From assembly GCA_016722445.1 (NCBI GenBank), contig JADKIZ010000021.1, forward strand, positions 46,056 to 110,055: 64,000 nt of DNA, read 5' to 3'. A program made the translations under genes and the position numbers. Under the pieces are notes generated by a model. It ran no database searches, was not told the origin of the DNA, and saw nothing but the letters and a program-made list of their open reading frames with translations. Source of the stretch: Flavobacteriales bacterium (GTDB lineage Bacteria > Bacteroidota > Bacteroidia > Flavobacteriales_D > Sanyastnellaceae). Of this stretch, positions 1-11,301 are shown piece after piece. Position 1 is the stretch's first letter. Each line of letters begins with the position of its first letter.

Positions 1-392
1 GCAAAACACTCACATTTGATTTAGCTTCTTCTTTGCATTTGTTCTGCCTATTCAAAAAAATGAGTCAAGTTCCTCATGCAAGATATTTCTGTGTGGCTTA
101 TGGCAGGGCAATTTGGAATCAGAGCAACGAAAGAAAAGTCTTCCTGGATTGAAAGGAATTGTAAATGTCATTCTCGATAGTAACTACTTTTTTGAATTGC
201 TGGATGCTTAGTTTTTCTCAGTTTCCATTTCGTCTGCGATTCGTTTAGTAGTTTCAACTCGCCATTGCAATTTTTTGGTGTTCCAAAATTATTTTATTCA
301 ATTCATCTTTTGGATGTCATATCTTAATCCGCCTTTTATTACCTTGCGTTAAATTCAATTGGATTCCGGCGTCCAATTCAAACTTAATCCAA
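1..392. other. Upstream non-coding stretch
   Basis: No credible gene is visible here on either strand; the composition is AT-rich. Just before the first gene lies a small inverted repeat (AATTGGA at 357-363 and TCCAATT at 372-378), which could form a weak stem-loop in the leader of the gene starting at 393. Confidence 0.5.
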
Positions 393-3055
393 ATGAGAAG
401 TTTATTGGCGTATGCCTTATTGTCATTCACCGGAATTCAACTTGCAATCGCTCAAAGTCCGCAGTGGGAATGGGTTTCTGGTTTCGGCTCTGCTAACACG
501 GAAATTTTCAACGCGATAAAAGTTGACCATTTAGGTAATGTCATTTGTGGTGGCAATTTTGAAAATACCATCGATTTTGATCCAGGAGTGGGTACAACAA
601 ATCTCTCGGCATCCAGCACTGATGCAGTAGTTGCGAAGTACGATGGCAATGGAAATTTCCTATGGGCGTTCAAGGTTGGAGGATGGGCCATGGACCAGGT
701 TTCTTTTGTGGATGTTGATGCACAAAACAATATCTATATCAGTGGAATGTTTAGAGGAACTGCCGATTTCAATCCGGGCGCAGGAACATTTAATTTGACA
801 TCACCGAATGATCAGACCAATAGCTTTCTCATGAAGGTTGATGCAAATGGCGTGTTTCAATGGGCAAAAATGTACTTTGCTGTGAACGGTGTCACCAACA
901 GAGGACTTGCAGTGGATCAGGAACTGGTGATGTTTATTTTACCGGATATTATTATGCCACAGTTGATATGGATCCCAACGATGTTGCCGCCGGTGCTTAC
1001 AACGCGGGTAGCGAAGATTTTTTTATTTCTAAACTTGATACCGATGGCAACTTCATTCGTGGCGTGCGATTCGGCGATGTTTCTACTCAAAATATTTCTG
1101 CTTTAGTGGTGCGTCCGGATAATGGCAATGTGATCATTGGCGGACATTTTTTTGGATCCTTCGATACGGATCCTTCAATCGATTCTACAAGGACTATCAC
1201 CACAACTCAGGCGGGCACTGCTGACTCTTATGTGATTCAATTAGACAGTTCCTTTCAATGGGTCATGACCAAACAAATCACGGGACCATTCAATCAAATT
1301 TTATATGGACTAAATTATTTTCCTGGGAATGGCGGTCATATTGGATTAACAGGTAATTATAGTGACGTCGCTGATCTTGATCCATCCGACAACACTTATG
1401 CTTTGAATCTTTTAGACAACAATGGTAGCATTTTTATTGCCCAATGGACCGCTGAAGGTGAGTTCGAATGGGCCCAATCGCTCGGTAGTACATCAGGAAA
1501 TGATTATGGCAATGAAATAGCCTTTGATGAATGGGGAAACTTGATTGCAACAGGATCTGTGGCTGGTATTATAGACATCAATCCTGGTTCTGATGAATCT
1601 TTATTTGGCGATGCTGGTTCATCATCTGGAGCATATATCATCGAATTGAATATTGCAGGTCATTACCTGTGGGGAAAATTTATACCAGATTATCCTAGTA
1701 CTGTAGGTCCTTTTGTTGATACTTCTGCTGATGGTAGTCTACTGGTTGCAGGTACCTATGGACAGGCTGCTTTGACTTACGATGCGATTACATTGGATTA
1801 TAATGCCTCCGGTGATATTTTGTTAGGTAAAGTGGGGTGCGAAAATGCCACATTTACGGATGTACATAGTTGTGGATCGTATACCAATGGTTCTGGCGAT
1901 GTATTGACTGAAAGTGGTATTTATGCGGATACGCTGATCAACGCTTCTGGGTGTGACAGTCTATCGGGAATTCAATTGTATATCCATCAACCTGATTATT
2001 TTTCATTTACCACTCAATCTTGTGAATCTTATGTTTTACCATCAGGTCAGGATACTGTTTTCTCTTCGGGAATTTATCAAGATGTTTTGATCAATCAGTT
2101 TGGATGTGATAGTATTCTCTCCATTGATGTCGAATTGATTCAGCCTGCACAATCTTTTATCACAGCAACTGCCTGTGGTTCTTATTTGTCTCCTGATGGT
2201 GAGGAATGGTGGACAGTTTCGGGGCTATATCAGGATACCCTTATTTCACAATATGGTTGTGATAGTATTGTGAATGTGGACTTATTGCTTCAAAACTCAA
2301 CGGGTGTTTTAGAAGTAAGCGATTGCCACTCTTATCTTTCACCAGATGGACTTGAAACATGGACGGAAAGCGGTATCTACTATGATACACTCGTCAATCA
2401 TTTGGGTTGTGATAGTATAGTGACTGTTTTCTTGAGCATACTCACCGATGAAGTTTCCATTCAGGAAACGGCTTGTTTTGAATTTACTTCTCCAAGTGGT
2501 CAATATGTTTGGTCGGAAAGTGGTCTCTATACTGATACACTCATGAATAGTTATGGCTGTGACAGTATCATTCACTTTGATTTGACGATTGTGGATGTGA
2601 ACAATGAAGTGACTCAAATAGAGAATATGTTGGTTTGTGCGCAAGAGGATGCGGCATATCAATGGCTCGATTGTAATAATCAAAATGAAATCATTCAAGA
2701 CGAAATCTATCAGGTTTTCGAATTATCGGCGAACGGTTCATACGCGGTTTCTGTTGACTACGGAGGTTGTACTTCTGTCTCCAACTGTATTGAAGTAACG
2801 AACATCAACGTTTCAGAGCATACACCACCCGGCGACTTCAACCTTTTCCCGTTGCCTTGTACAGACTTTATTCAATGGACTACAAAAGAAATTGTTTTAT
2901 CCGTTGAATTGTTCTCACCAGATGGTCGGGTTGTTTTGAGTGAAGCAAACAAATCCAACAAATTGAATGTGCCGTCGCATTTAGCCCCCGGATTATATGT
3001 GATGAAATTTTCTGCAGCAAAACATGTTTGGTGCGTACCAGTGGTATTGCAATAA
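393..3055 (+). CDS. T9SS-exported repeat protein (beta-propeller-like N-terminus, Cys-repeat region), one frameshift
   Basis: This is a secreted surface protein of about 887 residues once one frameshift is repaired. It opens with a signal peptide ending near SIAQ-type residues (AIAQ, about residue 21). Next come repeated 'DxxGN ... G.F..T.DFDPG.GT' blocks, typical of SBBP/propeller-like repeats. Five to six repeats of about 60 residues follow, with the pattern C.SY.SPDG...ESG.Y.DTL.N..GCDSI. The last 70 residues (FNLFPLP... GLYVMKF) are a T9SS type A sorting domain. The frame breaks near 919: restoring one G after CAG gives DQGTGDVYF and joins both halves without loss. The gene converges on its neighbour across a hairpin at 3082. 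The ligand is unknown; an adhesive role is an inference. Confidence 0.85.
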
Positions 3056-3081
3056 ATCACTTAGGGTGTTTTATTGGGTAT

Positions 3082-3110
3082 TTAACCCCAATTCTTGCAA
3101 TTGGGGTTAA
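3082..3110. terminator. Bidirectional terminator hairpin
   Basis: A perfect 12-bp stem (TTAACCCCAATT / AATTGGGGTTAA) with a 5-base loop lies between two convergent genes whose stops are at 3055 and 3119. There is no long T tract, but position and symmetry fit a terminator used from both sides. Confidence 0.7.
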
Positions 3111-3118
3111 TACCTTCA

Positions 3119-4087
3119 CTATTGTTTCATCACTTTCATGGTGACATTTTTGGCTTTATCGTGTATCGATAAATAGTACAATCCTTCTTCATAGGTCGAA
3201 AGGTCAATATTCATGCTTTCTTGAGTCGCCACATATTGTTTGATATGCTTGCCATAGCTGTCGGTGAGTTCAAGAATTGCTCCGGTGGAAATGTCCTCAA
3301 CCCTCATCCATTGATTCGAGGGATTGGGAAAAATCTTTGGTAATTTAATGTCTGCGGGTTGTTCTAGGGCATTGATCAGAAACAATGGAGTGAATCGAAA
3401 TACGGTTCCTTCGTCTGGAAGACCGGACATGGCCTGGAAATTATAGTTAGCCGTTGTGGCTAGTGTCGGATTGTTTGGGTTTCCTGTACACCAAAGTTTT
3501 TCGTAACAGACGGAAAAATCATCGGCAGAATAAAACATCCCAGCGTGTGGTCCATTCGTACCCGTATACCCAGAAGCATTGTTTTCTGAACGTGCGCCAA
3601 AGTGTATTTCTACTACACCATCCTCCTGATAATACCAAATCTGCAGATTGACAAAGTTATTTGCCTCGCCGCTCGAGAGTTTCATATTGCGGTATTGCAT
3701 CTTGATGATTTTATTTCCTGATTCTCCTTCAATGGTATAAGTCATCGATGAGGTATTATCGATGTACTCCATAGAAGTGAAGGCGCCGTCGATGATGATG
3801 AGTGAACTGTCATTGTCGATTCTCATGTATCCTGTATTTCCCATCGCAATGGTTTTTAAGCCGCCAAAAGTGAACGGCACATCATAGAACCAGAAGGTCT
3901 CTCCCTCTAGTTCTTCGATGATGTCCAGTGTACCCATAAATTCTGCTGGTAGACTGCTTTCCGGGATTTCCTCATATGGTATTACACCCGGTGGCATGAG
4001 TTCATAAGAATAGCTTTGGGCTTTGCTGGTTTGAATGATGAAAATGAATGCAAGAGAAATGATGAGTTGTAAATTGAAATTTTTCAT
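3119..4087 (-). CDS. T9SS type A sorting-domain protein
   Basis: A secreted protein of 322 residues. The start is placed at the ATG at 4087 because it gives a standard signal peptide (MKNFNLQL... TSKAQ); the longer reading adds 22 residues with no signal-like character. The middle part (FWFYDVPFTFGG, YMRIDNDSSL, VNLQIWYYQEDG, EIHFGAR) resembles beta-sandwich segments seen in many Bacteroidota exported proteins. The C-terminal 80 residues (IFPNPSNQW ... LTDSYGKHI ... LSTYEEGLYYLSI) are a type A T9SS sorting domain. No catalytic motif is visible, so the function is unknown beyond export to the surface. Confidence 0.8.
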   Translation of the reverse strand: MKNFNLQLIISLAFIFIIQTSKAQSYSYELMPPGVIPYEEIPESSLPAEFMGTLDIIEELEGETFWFYDVPFTFGGLKTIAMGNTGYMRIDNDSSLIIIDGAFTSMEYIDNTSSMTYTIEGESGNKIIKMQYRNMKLSSGEANNFVNLQIWYYQEDGVVEIHFGARSENNASGYTGTNGPHAGMFYSADDFSVCYEKLWCTGNPNNPTLATTANYNFQAMSGLPDEGTVFRFTPLFLINALEQPADIKLPKIFPNPSNQWMRVEDISTGAILELTDSYGKHIKQYVATQESMNIDLSTYEEGLYYLSIHDKAKNVTMKVMKQ

Positions 4088-4367
4088 GTATGATGTTTTC
4101 GTGGATTGTTTTGTACAAACTTTGAAAACATGCCCTAGAATGGAGTAAAACATGATCGGATTTACCCATTTTATTGGGTTTTAGGATGAACGGGTCTAAA
4201 ACATGATGACCATTCGGATGATCATATCACAAGCTATTGATTTTGTATGGTTGGACTTTCTTCATTTGTGACGGATCTCTTTTATTAAATGTAAAAGCAG
4301 ATCAAATCATCCGTAAGTCAGGATAGATTTTGACGTTGAAAAAGGCGTGATAGGAATTGGTCGAATG

Positions 4368-5502
4368 TCAGGATATTTCCTGCCTTTCTTTCCGGAATTG
4401 AGTTGGCGTTGTTCCAGTGATTTTTTTGAACGACTTGTTGAAGCTGACTTTGTTGTTATAGCCAACCAAGTATGCGACTTCAATGATATTGAGTTTGTCC
4501 GTTTTGGTTTCTATAAGCAATCGTTGCGCTTCGCGAATTCTCCAATGATTGATGTATTCGAAAAAATTCATGCCTGCTTTGTTGTTGATCACCTGCGATA
4601 AGTGATGTCTCGATGTCCCGAGTGCTTGTGCTAAAGTCTCCAAGCTGATTTCTTCATTTTTATATGGCTGCACTTTGGCCATGTGTTGTTCCAATGTTTC
4701 ATACAGTTCTTGTTCTGCTGCAATGGTCAGCGCAGAGGATTTGTATTTGTTGGCCTGCACCGGAACCATAGATTCTGATAGCGCATATCCTTCAAATAAT
4801 TTTGGTCTGATGGTACCGAACCATGAAAATAGCGCTATAAAAGCTGCGGCTGCAATGGATACTCCGTAATATGAACAGCCGTCGATCCATCCTGCATAAC
4901 TCAACACATGAAAAAGGATGTGATTGAATACGTAAAACACCAAGGTGAAGAAGGATAGATTGAACCATTTTCTTACTTCATTCAATGAAGTTGCTGTGCG
5001 ATAGAAATGGTGGTAAATCAAAAAGGTGTATATCAACAGTGAAAGACTGCCGGCAACAAAGAGGTATTTGCCACTGATATAATACGGGAAGAAACTGGTG
5101 AAATCCGAATGTTGTTCATCATGTCCAGTTTAGCCGAAGTGGATGCAAAATAGAATGGGGTGAAATATCCGAATACCAGCAAAAAAGGAATAAAGTGCCA
5201 AAAGAGATGATTCTTTTTTCTGATACCGAGGAAGGAGTTTTGAAATAAAGATAAGCCAGCGGTCCCATCAGAAATGGTATAGGTGATCCCATGGCAATGA
5301 CATGTACGAAGTCACTGGCGTAATCAAACATCCAGATCACATTTTCAATGAGTAAAATTGAAAACGAAAGGATGATGGATGCGAGGAGTATCCGGTTGAA
5401 GTTTTTGAGTCCGGATTGGATCAATTGCACGATAGAAAAGAATACTCCATGCGCAGCGAGAATGAGCAGAATTGAGGCAAGTATGGTGTGATTTTCATCC
5501 AT
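4368..5502 (-). CDS. Membrane-anchored AraC-family regulator, two frameshifts
   Basis: Repaired length is about 378 residues. The N-terminal two thirds are hydrophobic (about seven membrane segments: ILASILLILAAHGVFF, ILLASIILSFSILL, PFLMGPLAYLYF, HFIPFLLVFGYF and so on). The C-terminal 100 residues are an AraC-type double helix-turn-helix (SLETLAQALGTSRHHLSQVIN ... IIEVAYLVGYNNKVSFNKSFKKITGTTPTQFR). This layout is common in Bacteroidota, where the membrane part is thought to sense an unknown signal. The frame breaks near 5224 and near 5113. Adding one base at each restores YFKTSFLGIRKKNHLFWHF and then EQHSDFTSFFPYYISGKYLF. The gene is either damaged or mis-assembled. It stands alone, and its targets are unknown. 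Confidence 0.75.
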
Positions 5503-5616
5503 GAACCAGAAATAAAATTATTCTTTCCATGGAATTTTCGCATCCTAAATAAAGTCAAAGTCGAGACTTTGTGATGAGCGGTCAATAGATGAGATGAACC
5601 TATTGTTGTTATACTA

Positions 5617-5688
5617 CTCATCTTATAAAAATCGGCACCACCGATCCTCCCCATTCAACGAATGAGATACGTTCACTTATTTCATAAG
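5617..5688 (-). pseudogene. 3' remnant of a duplicate of the 7571-8552 lipoprotein gene
   Basis: Reading the minus strand gives RISFVEWGGSVVPIFIR followed by a stop. The neighbouring gene at 7571-8552 ends in FTVVEWGGSVVPFQAR, and the DNA around 5632-5658 matches that region almost exactly. Only about 20 codons remain, directly downstream of the stop of the gene at 5689. This is most simply the surviving tail of a duplicated copy. Confidence 0.5.
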
Positions 5689-6216
5689 CTATACTTGTAT
5701 TGTCATTGTCGTCGCAACGGAAGAACTGATTTGGTAACCTGCTGGGACTTGAGCGTTCTTTCCTTTCATTGCTAAAAACAATATGCACACAAAAATTCCA
5801 AGAATTACTGATTCTGTTTGTCGGTCCTCACCTTCTTGATAGACATTTCCTCCTGATAGAAAGACTTCTTGACCATCAACAGCCGTTACAGTTTTTATTT
5901 GTATGTCAACTGAACCAGGTCTTCCTATACCTCTTGGTTTTTGTGCTCTCATGACTTGGCCGCGAGCCAAAGATCCAGCGGCAATCACAGTCTTCCCTTC
6001 AATTTTTACGTCGTATTTTACTCTAAAGTCAATTATTTGTCCAATGGATACCAGATCAGATTGTATCATATTGGTGGTTTCTAGAGCAATATTTGTTCCT
6101 GCGTTCAAGATTACTTCTCCTTTACCGTTGATTTTGAACGCCATCAATAAGATGGAAGAAGCAAGTAGTACAGCAAGGTGTTTTAGGTGTGTTGAATTTT
6201 GAATTCTTGTTATCAT
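5689..6216 (-). CDS. Conserved hypothetical exported/membrane protein
   Basis: A 175-residue protein with an N-terminal hydrophobic segment (LAVLLASSILLMAF), a beta-rich middle and one further hydrophobic stretch (ILGIFVCILFLAM, about residues 139-151). The middle follows the pattern 'GEVILNAGTNIALE ... VKYDVKIEGKTVIAAGSLARGQVM ... VDIQIKTVTAVDGQEVFLSGGNVYQEGEDRQT'. I recognise it as a recurrent Bacteroidota hypothetical type but know no function. It lies 12 bp after the YidD-domain gene on the same strand and probably shares its transcript. Confidence 0.7.
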   Translation of the reverse strand: MITRIQNSTHLKHLAVLLASSILLMAFKINGKGEVILNAGTNIALETTNMIQSDLVSIGQIIDFRVKYDVKIEGKTVIAAGSLARGQVMRAQKPRGIGRPGSVDIQIKTVTAVDGQEVFLSGGNVYQEGEDRQTESVILGIFVCILFLAMKGKNAQVPAGYQISSSVATTMTIQV

Positions 6217-6228
6217 TGCTTTGTGTTG

Positions 6229-7365
6229 TTAGAGGTTTGTGTTGTATTCGAGTTTATCTATGATTGATTTTTTTTGTTGTGAGTTATACCGTTTAGCGCT
6301 ATTTGCGGCGCCATAGATATTACTAATATAGAAACTTAAATTAAAGACCCCTGTCAAAGCGGCCATACCGTAATTTCCATTTCTAATGTTCGAGTAAGTC
6401 GCAAATGCAAGCAAGCCATTGACTATAAAAGAGCTTATTGCCGTTTGTTTATGTCCGGTATACGCATAACCTACTCCTGGTATGAGCGAAAACACCGCGG
6501 CTAACCCTGATTTCTTTGATTTTAGTTTGAGTGCACTTTTTGCAATTCCCAGGTTGATTGTCGTGATATTTTGATTGGGCTGAATTTCATTGAAGGATTC
6601 ATAAGACTTTATCGAATTTTCCCAATCATATTTGTTTGCATAAAGAACTCCATTTAAGAGCAGGGTTTTGGTATAACAAAAAGTGTCTGTGCATGACTTC
6701 AATGATTCTGTATTGGCTTTTATTGCGAGATCGTAGTTTTGAGCTTAAATTGAATGAGTGCAATCTGATATGTTAGTTCTGTGTTTTTTAACTCTGCTGG
6801 GCATTTTACTTCATAATCATACAGAGCTTTCTCGTATTCACCTACAGCGTTAAGACATATTATTTTATTAATAAATGGTTCAATATGAAAGTTTTTATGG
6901 GTTGTTTCATATCGAAGTATTTCTAACAGTGCCTCTTGATGGTATTGTTGATTGATTAGAAATTTAATAAACACAAGAATTGAATCATCCTGGTCGTGTC
7001 AGAATATGCATAATAATATGAATTTTGTGTTAGTTGTAAATCCTCGCTATTTACTTGGTTGATTGGCAAATCAATTAGCTTGGGTTGATCATTTATTATG
7101 GTTTTTGAATAGTATTTATGGTCATGTCCGCATCTTACAAGTCGATCAGAAGTCAATATAAAGCTTGTAAAAATGTTCTTTTTTTGAAAAGTATTTAATG
7201 CGTAACCGGAACAACTGGATACATAGGACAATGATGTCCCCGAATGTTGCTTATGTATTTTTGATAGAATCCAATATAATCACCTGCTGCTGATTCTGAT
7301 TTGTTCTGACTAACCGCTATGTATGAAACATGTATGATTAAAGTGATTATGATGTAATGTTTCAT
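6229..7365 (-). CDS. Secreted YidD-domain protein with helical-repeat and membrane C-terminus, three frameshifts
   Basis: Repaired length is about 379 residues. An N-terminal signal sequence (MKHYIIITLIIHVSYIAVSQ) precedes a YidD (DUF37-type) signature at about residues 30-75: FYQKYISNIRG, CPMYPSCSGYAL, then LVRCGHD. Typical YidD proteins are about 80 residues and help membrane-protein insertion. Here the domain is extended by a TPR-like helical segment (KFLINQQYHQEALLEILRYE ... GEYEKALYDYE) and a hydrophobic tail (VFSLIPGVGYAYTGHKQTAISSF ... FYISNIYGAANSAKRYN). The frame is broken near 7219, 7002 and 6728; one added base at each restores a continuous protein. The start is the ATG at 7365. 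The role of the extended form is unknown. Confidence 0.65.
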
Positions 7366-7570
7366 CAATATTATTGGTAGGTTTGTATTATCGGTTGGAT
7401 ATAACAGGTGGCATAAATGTATAAAAAATGTTTAGATATTTCTAGTTTGTAGAAACTGCGAAGAGATTTTTAGAATTCTAAGCATAATCTATCGCTGCAT
7501 TCGATGTGCTCGCATGAAGAATTCTTGATTTTGCGCAGGCATGTGCTATTTATATCATTTAGTATTCCTT

Positions 7571-8552
7571 TCACCTAGCCTGAAATGGCACCACCGATCC
7601 TCCCCATTCAACTACAGTAAATCCTTCACGTTTTTGTTGCATGGTTGAAAGATCTTGTAATGGAAATTCGATGGGTGTTTGCAATGGCGATGTATGCATC
7701 ATGACACGTATGATGGTTTGCGGCTGTGGATCAATAATCAATTCCGCGTGACGGGTATATTCTTCTCCTGCGAAGTGAATGAGGTTGTATGGGTTATCCT
7801 CCAGTTGAGGCAACCAAAACATGATGAATTCATTCGCTTCTCTTCGATTAAGCCCAAGCAGGGCAAGTTTTTCTTCGAGAAAAGCCACTTGTTTCGTCAC
7901 CGGGAATTATAAAGCCATTCTCAATCACGGAACGCTTATTCGGTTTGCCTTCCCAAAACAAAGCATAATATTCTTGTCCGTTGGTATCATACAAGGTGCC
8001 ATCCGGTTGGGCCACAACTTGCCAACCACCTTCCGGATATTTCGGATAGGTGTGTTGCAATGTTCCCTGGTAATTCAATGTTACGTTGACTTGGCAATTT
8101 TTTTCGGGATAGAGATATATAACGGGCTTCAATTCTACGTCCTGGTGTGCATAAAATTGACATCGAACATGGATATTATTATGCGCTGTCATGATGAATG
8201 TCTTGCGGATGGTTTCATATCCGATGCTCCGCACTTCGATTAGATATTCTCCTGGCCCAAGGTTTTTAAAGGTAAAATGTCCATCCTCGTCAGTGGTGTA
8301 TCCAAAAATGGTTACACCATTTTGGAGTATCACTACGGTGGCAAATGCAAATGGCATTTTTTGCTCATCCAGGACTATTCCTTCGAGTACAGGTTGTTGA
8401 CCTGCAAGAACAGGTGTCTTGGTTAATTCAACCTTACCATAGTCCTCTTGTTTTGGTTCATTTACAGGATTGGCTTCACCACTAGTCGTTGTTGTCAAAG
8501 ACCTGTGACAGGAGAATAGGAGTAGGATAGAGGCGAGGAAGAAGAGACGCAT
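7571..8552 (-). CDS. Lipoprotein with carboxypeptidase-regulatory-like domain, one frameshift
   Basis: Repaired length is about 326 residues. The start is placed at the ATG at 8552, giving a lipoprotein signal (MRLFFLASILLLFSC). Residues about 55-125 (LEGIVLDEQKMPFAFATVVI ... GYTTDEDGHFTFKNLGPGEYLIEVRSIGYET) match a carboxypeptidase D regulatory-like beta-sandwich. The rest (KPVIYLYPEKNCQVNVTLNYQG ... PEGGWQVVAQPDGTLYD ... YALFWEG ... VVEWGGSVVPFQAR) belongs to a conserved family of unknown function that starts with 'KPVIYLYP' and ends with the 'EWGG' motif. The frame breaks near 7890; removing one G gives FIIPVTKQVAFLEEK. It is probably an envelope protein. Confidence 0.7.
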
Positions 8553-8674
8553 GAACAACTATTTAAAGATTGGTTTTTTTGTAAGTTGAGCAATCATTTT
8601 ATTAATGTGAGAAAACGCATGGCTTCTTCAATTCTTCCCCAAAGCTGAATTCAAAGCGTGCAATTCAATCGATT

Positions 8675-11206
8675 TTATTTCACAACACACAATTTAATCG
8701 GATGAAAAATGATTTTGTCATTACTGTGGGTTTTAATGACATAGTTGCCTGCCGATAGATTGCTTAATGAATAAGTTATGATTGATCCCGTGATATTTTG
8801 CAAATGTGCCACTCTTCTGCCTTGCAAATCCAAAATTGATATGTCACCTGAGTTGAAATCTGCTGGAAATTGGATCGTGACAAGGTCACTGGCAGGATTA
8901 GGGTAAATAATCGGTGTGAAAGTTTGCTGAGTCTCCTTCACACTGAAGAATAAATCGCTGAATGTGGTCCAAGTGGTATTTGTAATGATGGCAGGATTGA
9001 AATCGAAATAAATGTCTGCATTATTATTCACCTTTGTCATTTCTTGGATATTTTCAACTGGAGAAATTCGATAGTGAATGAAACCATGGCTTTCCGGTTC
9101 ATTGGATGCGCTATCTGCAAGTGCAATATTGGGAAAGAAGAAATCGACCTCTCTTGTATTTGCATTGACGGTTGGTAAGCAGTAATGGGACGTTTGAATA
9201 ACATTGAGTGTGTTTAAGTCTAAATTGTTGTCCAATGTGTCTTTCACATGAATGTTGGAGGCCAAATAGTTACCCGTATTCTGAAATCGTATTAAATACT
9301 CAAGGGGGTGTCTAGTGGTACATAATGTGCGTCTGAAGCTCCTGACGGTGTTACTGTTTTGTCATTTGGGTCAAAACTGCAAAGAAGCAAACTGCTGTTT
9401 GTAGTGTTCGTGTTATTGATTATATTTCCGAATTCGTCAAATAGGGTCAATGTATATTCGTTAGTTATGCTCTGCCCCATGAGTTCATAGCCAGGAAATA
9501 AAGTATGTATCGAGAGATATTGTATTTGACCTAAAGGAATATTATCAAAATGCCAGGTATATGCGTTACCATCAAAACTTGTTGGAGTAGGTAATACAGC
9601 AAAGATATTTAAGACATCACTAAAAATCGCGGTGAAGGTGGCATCTATTGGTGTGTTACCTGTGTTTTCGATTGAAATGTTGAGTTCACCGTGCAATCCA
9701 CATATATATAAATTTGTTGATGCCACGAATTCTGCATCGAAAATGGATTCGTTGGTATTTAATCCGAAGTCACGATTGTAAATATCCGATGCCATGATGG
9801 TGTATGATGTGTCTGTCGTATGTGATGGATAAATCGTTGCATCATACACAACATATATCTCATGATTTGCGATGTCTTGATTCGGGAATTCATAGTATCC
9901 TGTTACGTCTGTATATGTGATGAGATCGTCTGCATGAACTTCTATACCGGAAATTCTTTGATCTACTTCATCTAACAAGCCGTTTTCATTTTCGTCAAGA
10001 AATACGAATCCGGAAACAGTAGCCTGGCTAGGTTCTGTTACTTGTATTCCCGCATTGGGTGGTGAATTCCAGTCGCCATTTAGAGTTAGTATTGAGTAGT
10101 ACTTCCATCGTCATGAACTGAGGAAATAGAGAAGTGAGTGATGGAAGGTGTGTTAGGATACATATATGCTGTTCCTTGAAGGGATATCTCATAACAACTG
10201 CCCGCTTCAGTATACAAATCTTGTATATAATTGTCTGGATTGGTCAGGTCAATATCGTTTACAACGACTAACTCATTGTAATTTTCATCATATAAAACCC
10301 AGCCTACATCAATCATATTGTCACTCAATGTAGCCTCAATTCTGATATGTTCTGAAGCTTGAGTGGTGAAGTATATAGGAGAGGTTAATGGTTCATTTGG
10401 AATGGCGTCACCACTAATGATTTGTGCTGTAAGTTGGGTTTCATAAGGTACAGAAAGGTTTTGAATCCCAACTTGAATGGATGCGCCAGTATCAAGGTAG
10501 CCGGACCAAGGAATGGTTTCTAAAAGTCCTGTAGGGGTGCTTAATTGAATTTCACATTCCGTAAGCGGAATGACGCCAAGATTAAGTATTTCATATGAGA
10601 CACTAAATCCACCACAATAGGAGTAGGCAATAAAATCAGTGAGTATTGCATTTTGAATGGTGTCAGTCCAGCTGCAATATTCATAAGCTGGATTTACTAG
10701 CTCTTCGTAAGAGGGTTCATCAGCAATTCAAGGACATTGCTGGTACACAGCCTATAGATCGTGGGGTATGTATCAAGCTCAAAAAAAGATATAGCCCAAG
10801 GGGCACTATTCACTATCGGAAAATTTACTAGACTCGTATAATCTCCCTGACTTAATGGATTATCGCCAGTGATATAGTCTATTCCTGTATCTTGATTTAC
10901 CTCAATATATAGCACTGTCGCAGTGCCTGCACCATCTGGTCCATAATCAGAATAATAGTCCTGTAAAATATTGGTTTGAAGGTATTGCCAATCAGCAGCA
11001 TTACTCGCGTCACCGAAAAATAGAATGACCTCAATACCATCCGCAGTCAGCCAGTTCAAATGAATGTTGTTCCCGTCAATATCCGTATAAGACATTGATT
11101 GACATGACGTGCCGGTTGGAACTTGTGCAGTAGCGTCATTCAGATAAAAAATCACCAAGAGGGTTGTTTGAAATATAAACAAGCGAAACAGTAGTTTAGT
11201 TTTCAT
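8675..11206 (-). CDS. Large T9SS-exported protein with thioredoxin-like N-terminus and DPNDK-type domain, three frameshifts
   Basis: Repaired length is about 844 residues. The signal peptide is MKTKLLFRLFIFQTTLL...ATAQ. Residues about 35-165 (CQSMSYTDIDGNNIHLNWL, VILFFGDASNAADWQYLQTNIL) look like a thioredoxin-fold segment without a CxxC pair. An SdrD/Cna-like segment follows (SGFVFLDENENGLLDEVDQRISGIEV...TDVTGYYEFPN), then the widespread 'SFDPNDKTVTPSG ... EYLIRFQNTGNYLASNIHVKDTL' domain. The protein ends in a T9SS type A sorting domain (IIYPNPASDLVTIQF ... LSAGNYVIK). Frame breaks lie near 10725, 10090 and 9304 (a run of five Gs); one added base at each restores the protein. It was likely exported to the cell surface. 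Confidence 0.75.
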
Positions 11207-11301
11207 CTGCATGATATTAGAAGACCAAGGTAGTAAATAATCCAAATTGTTTGGCATGTTATGTTTGTTAGGTTTGGGAATGAATTTCATCGGACGAATA
11301 T

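Noticed and set aside
860..1106. Programmed ribosomal frameshift in the first gene
   Set aside because: No slippery heptamer or following pseudoknot is apparent, and similar one-base breaks occur in many unrelated genes here, so an error explains it better.
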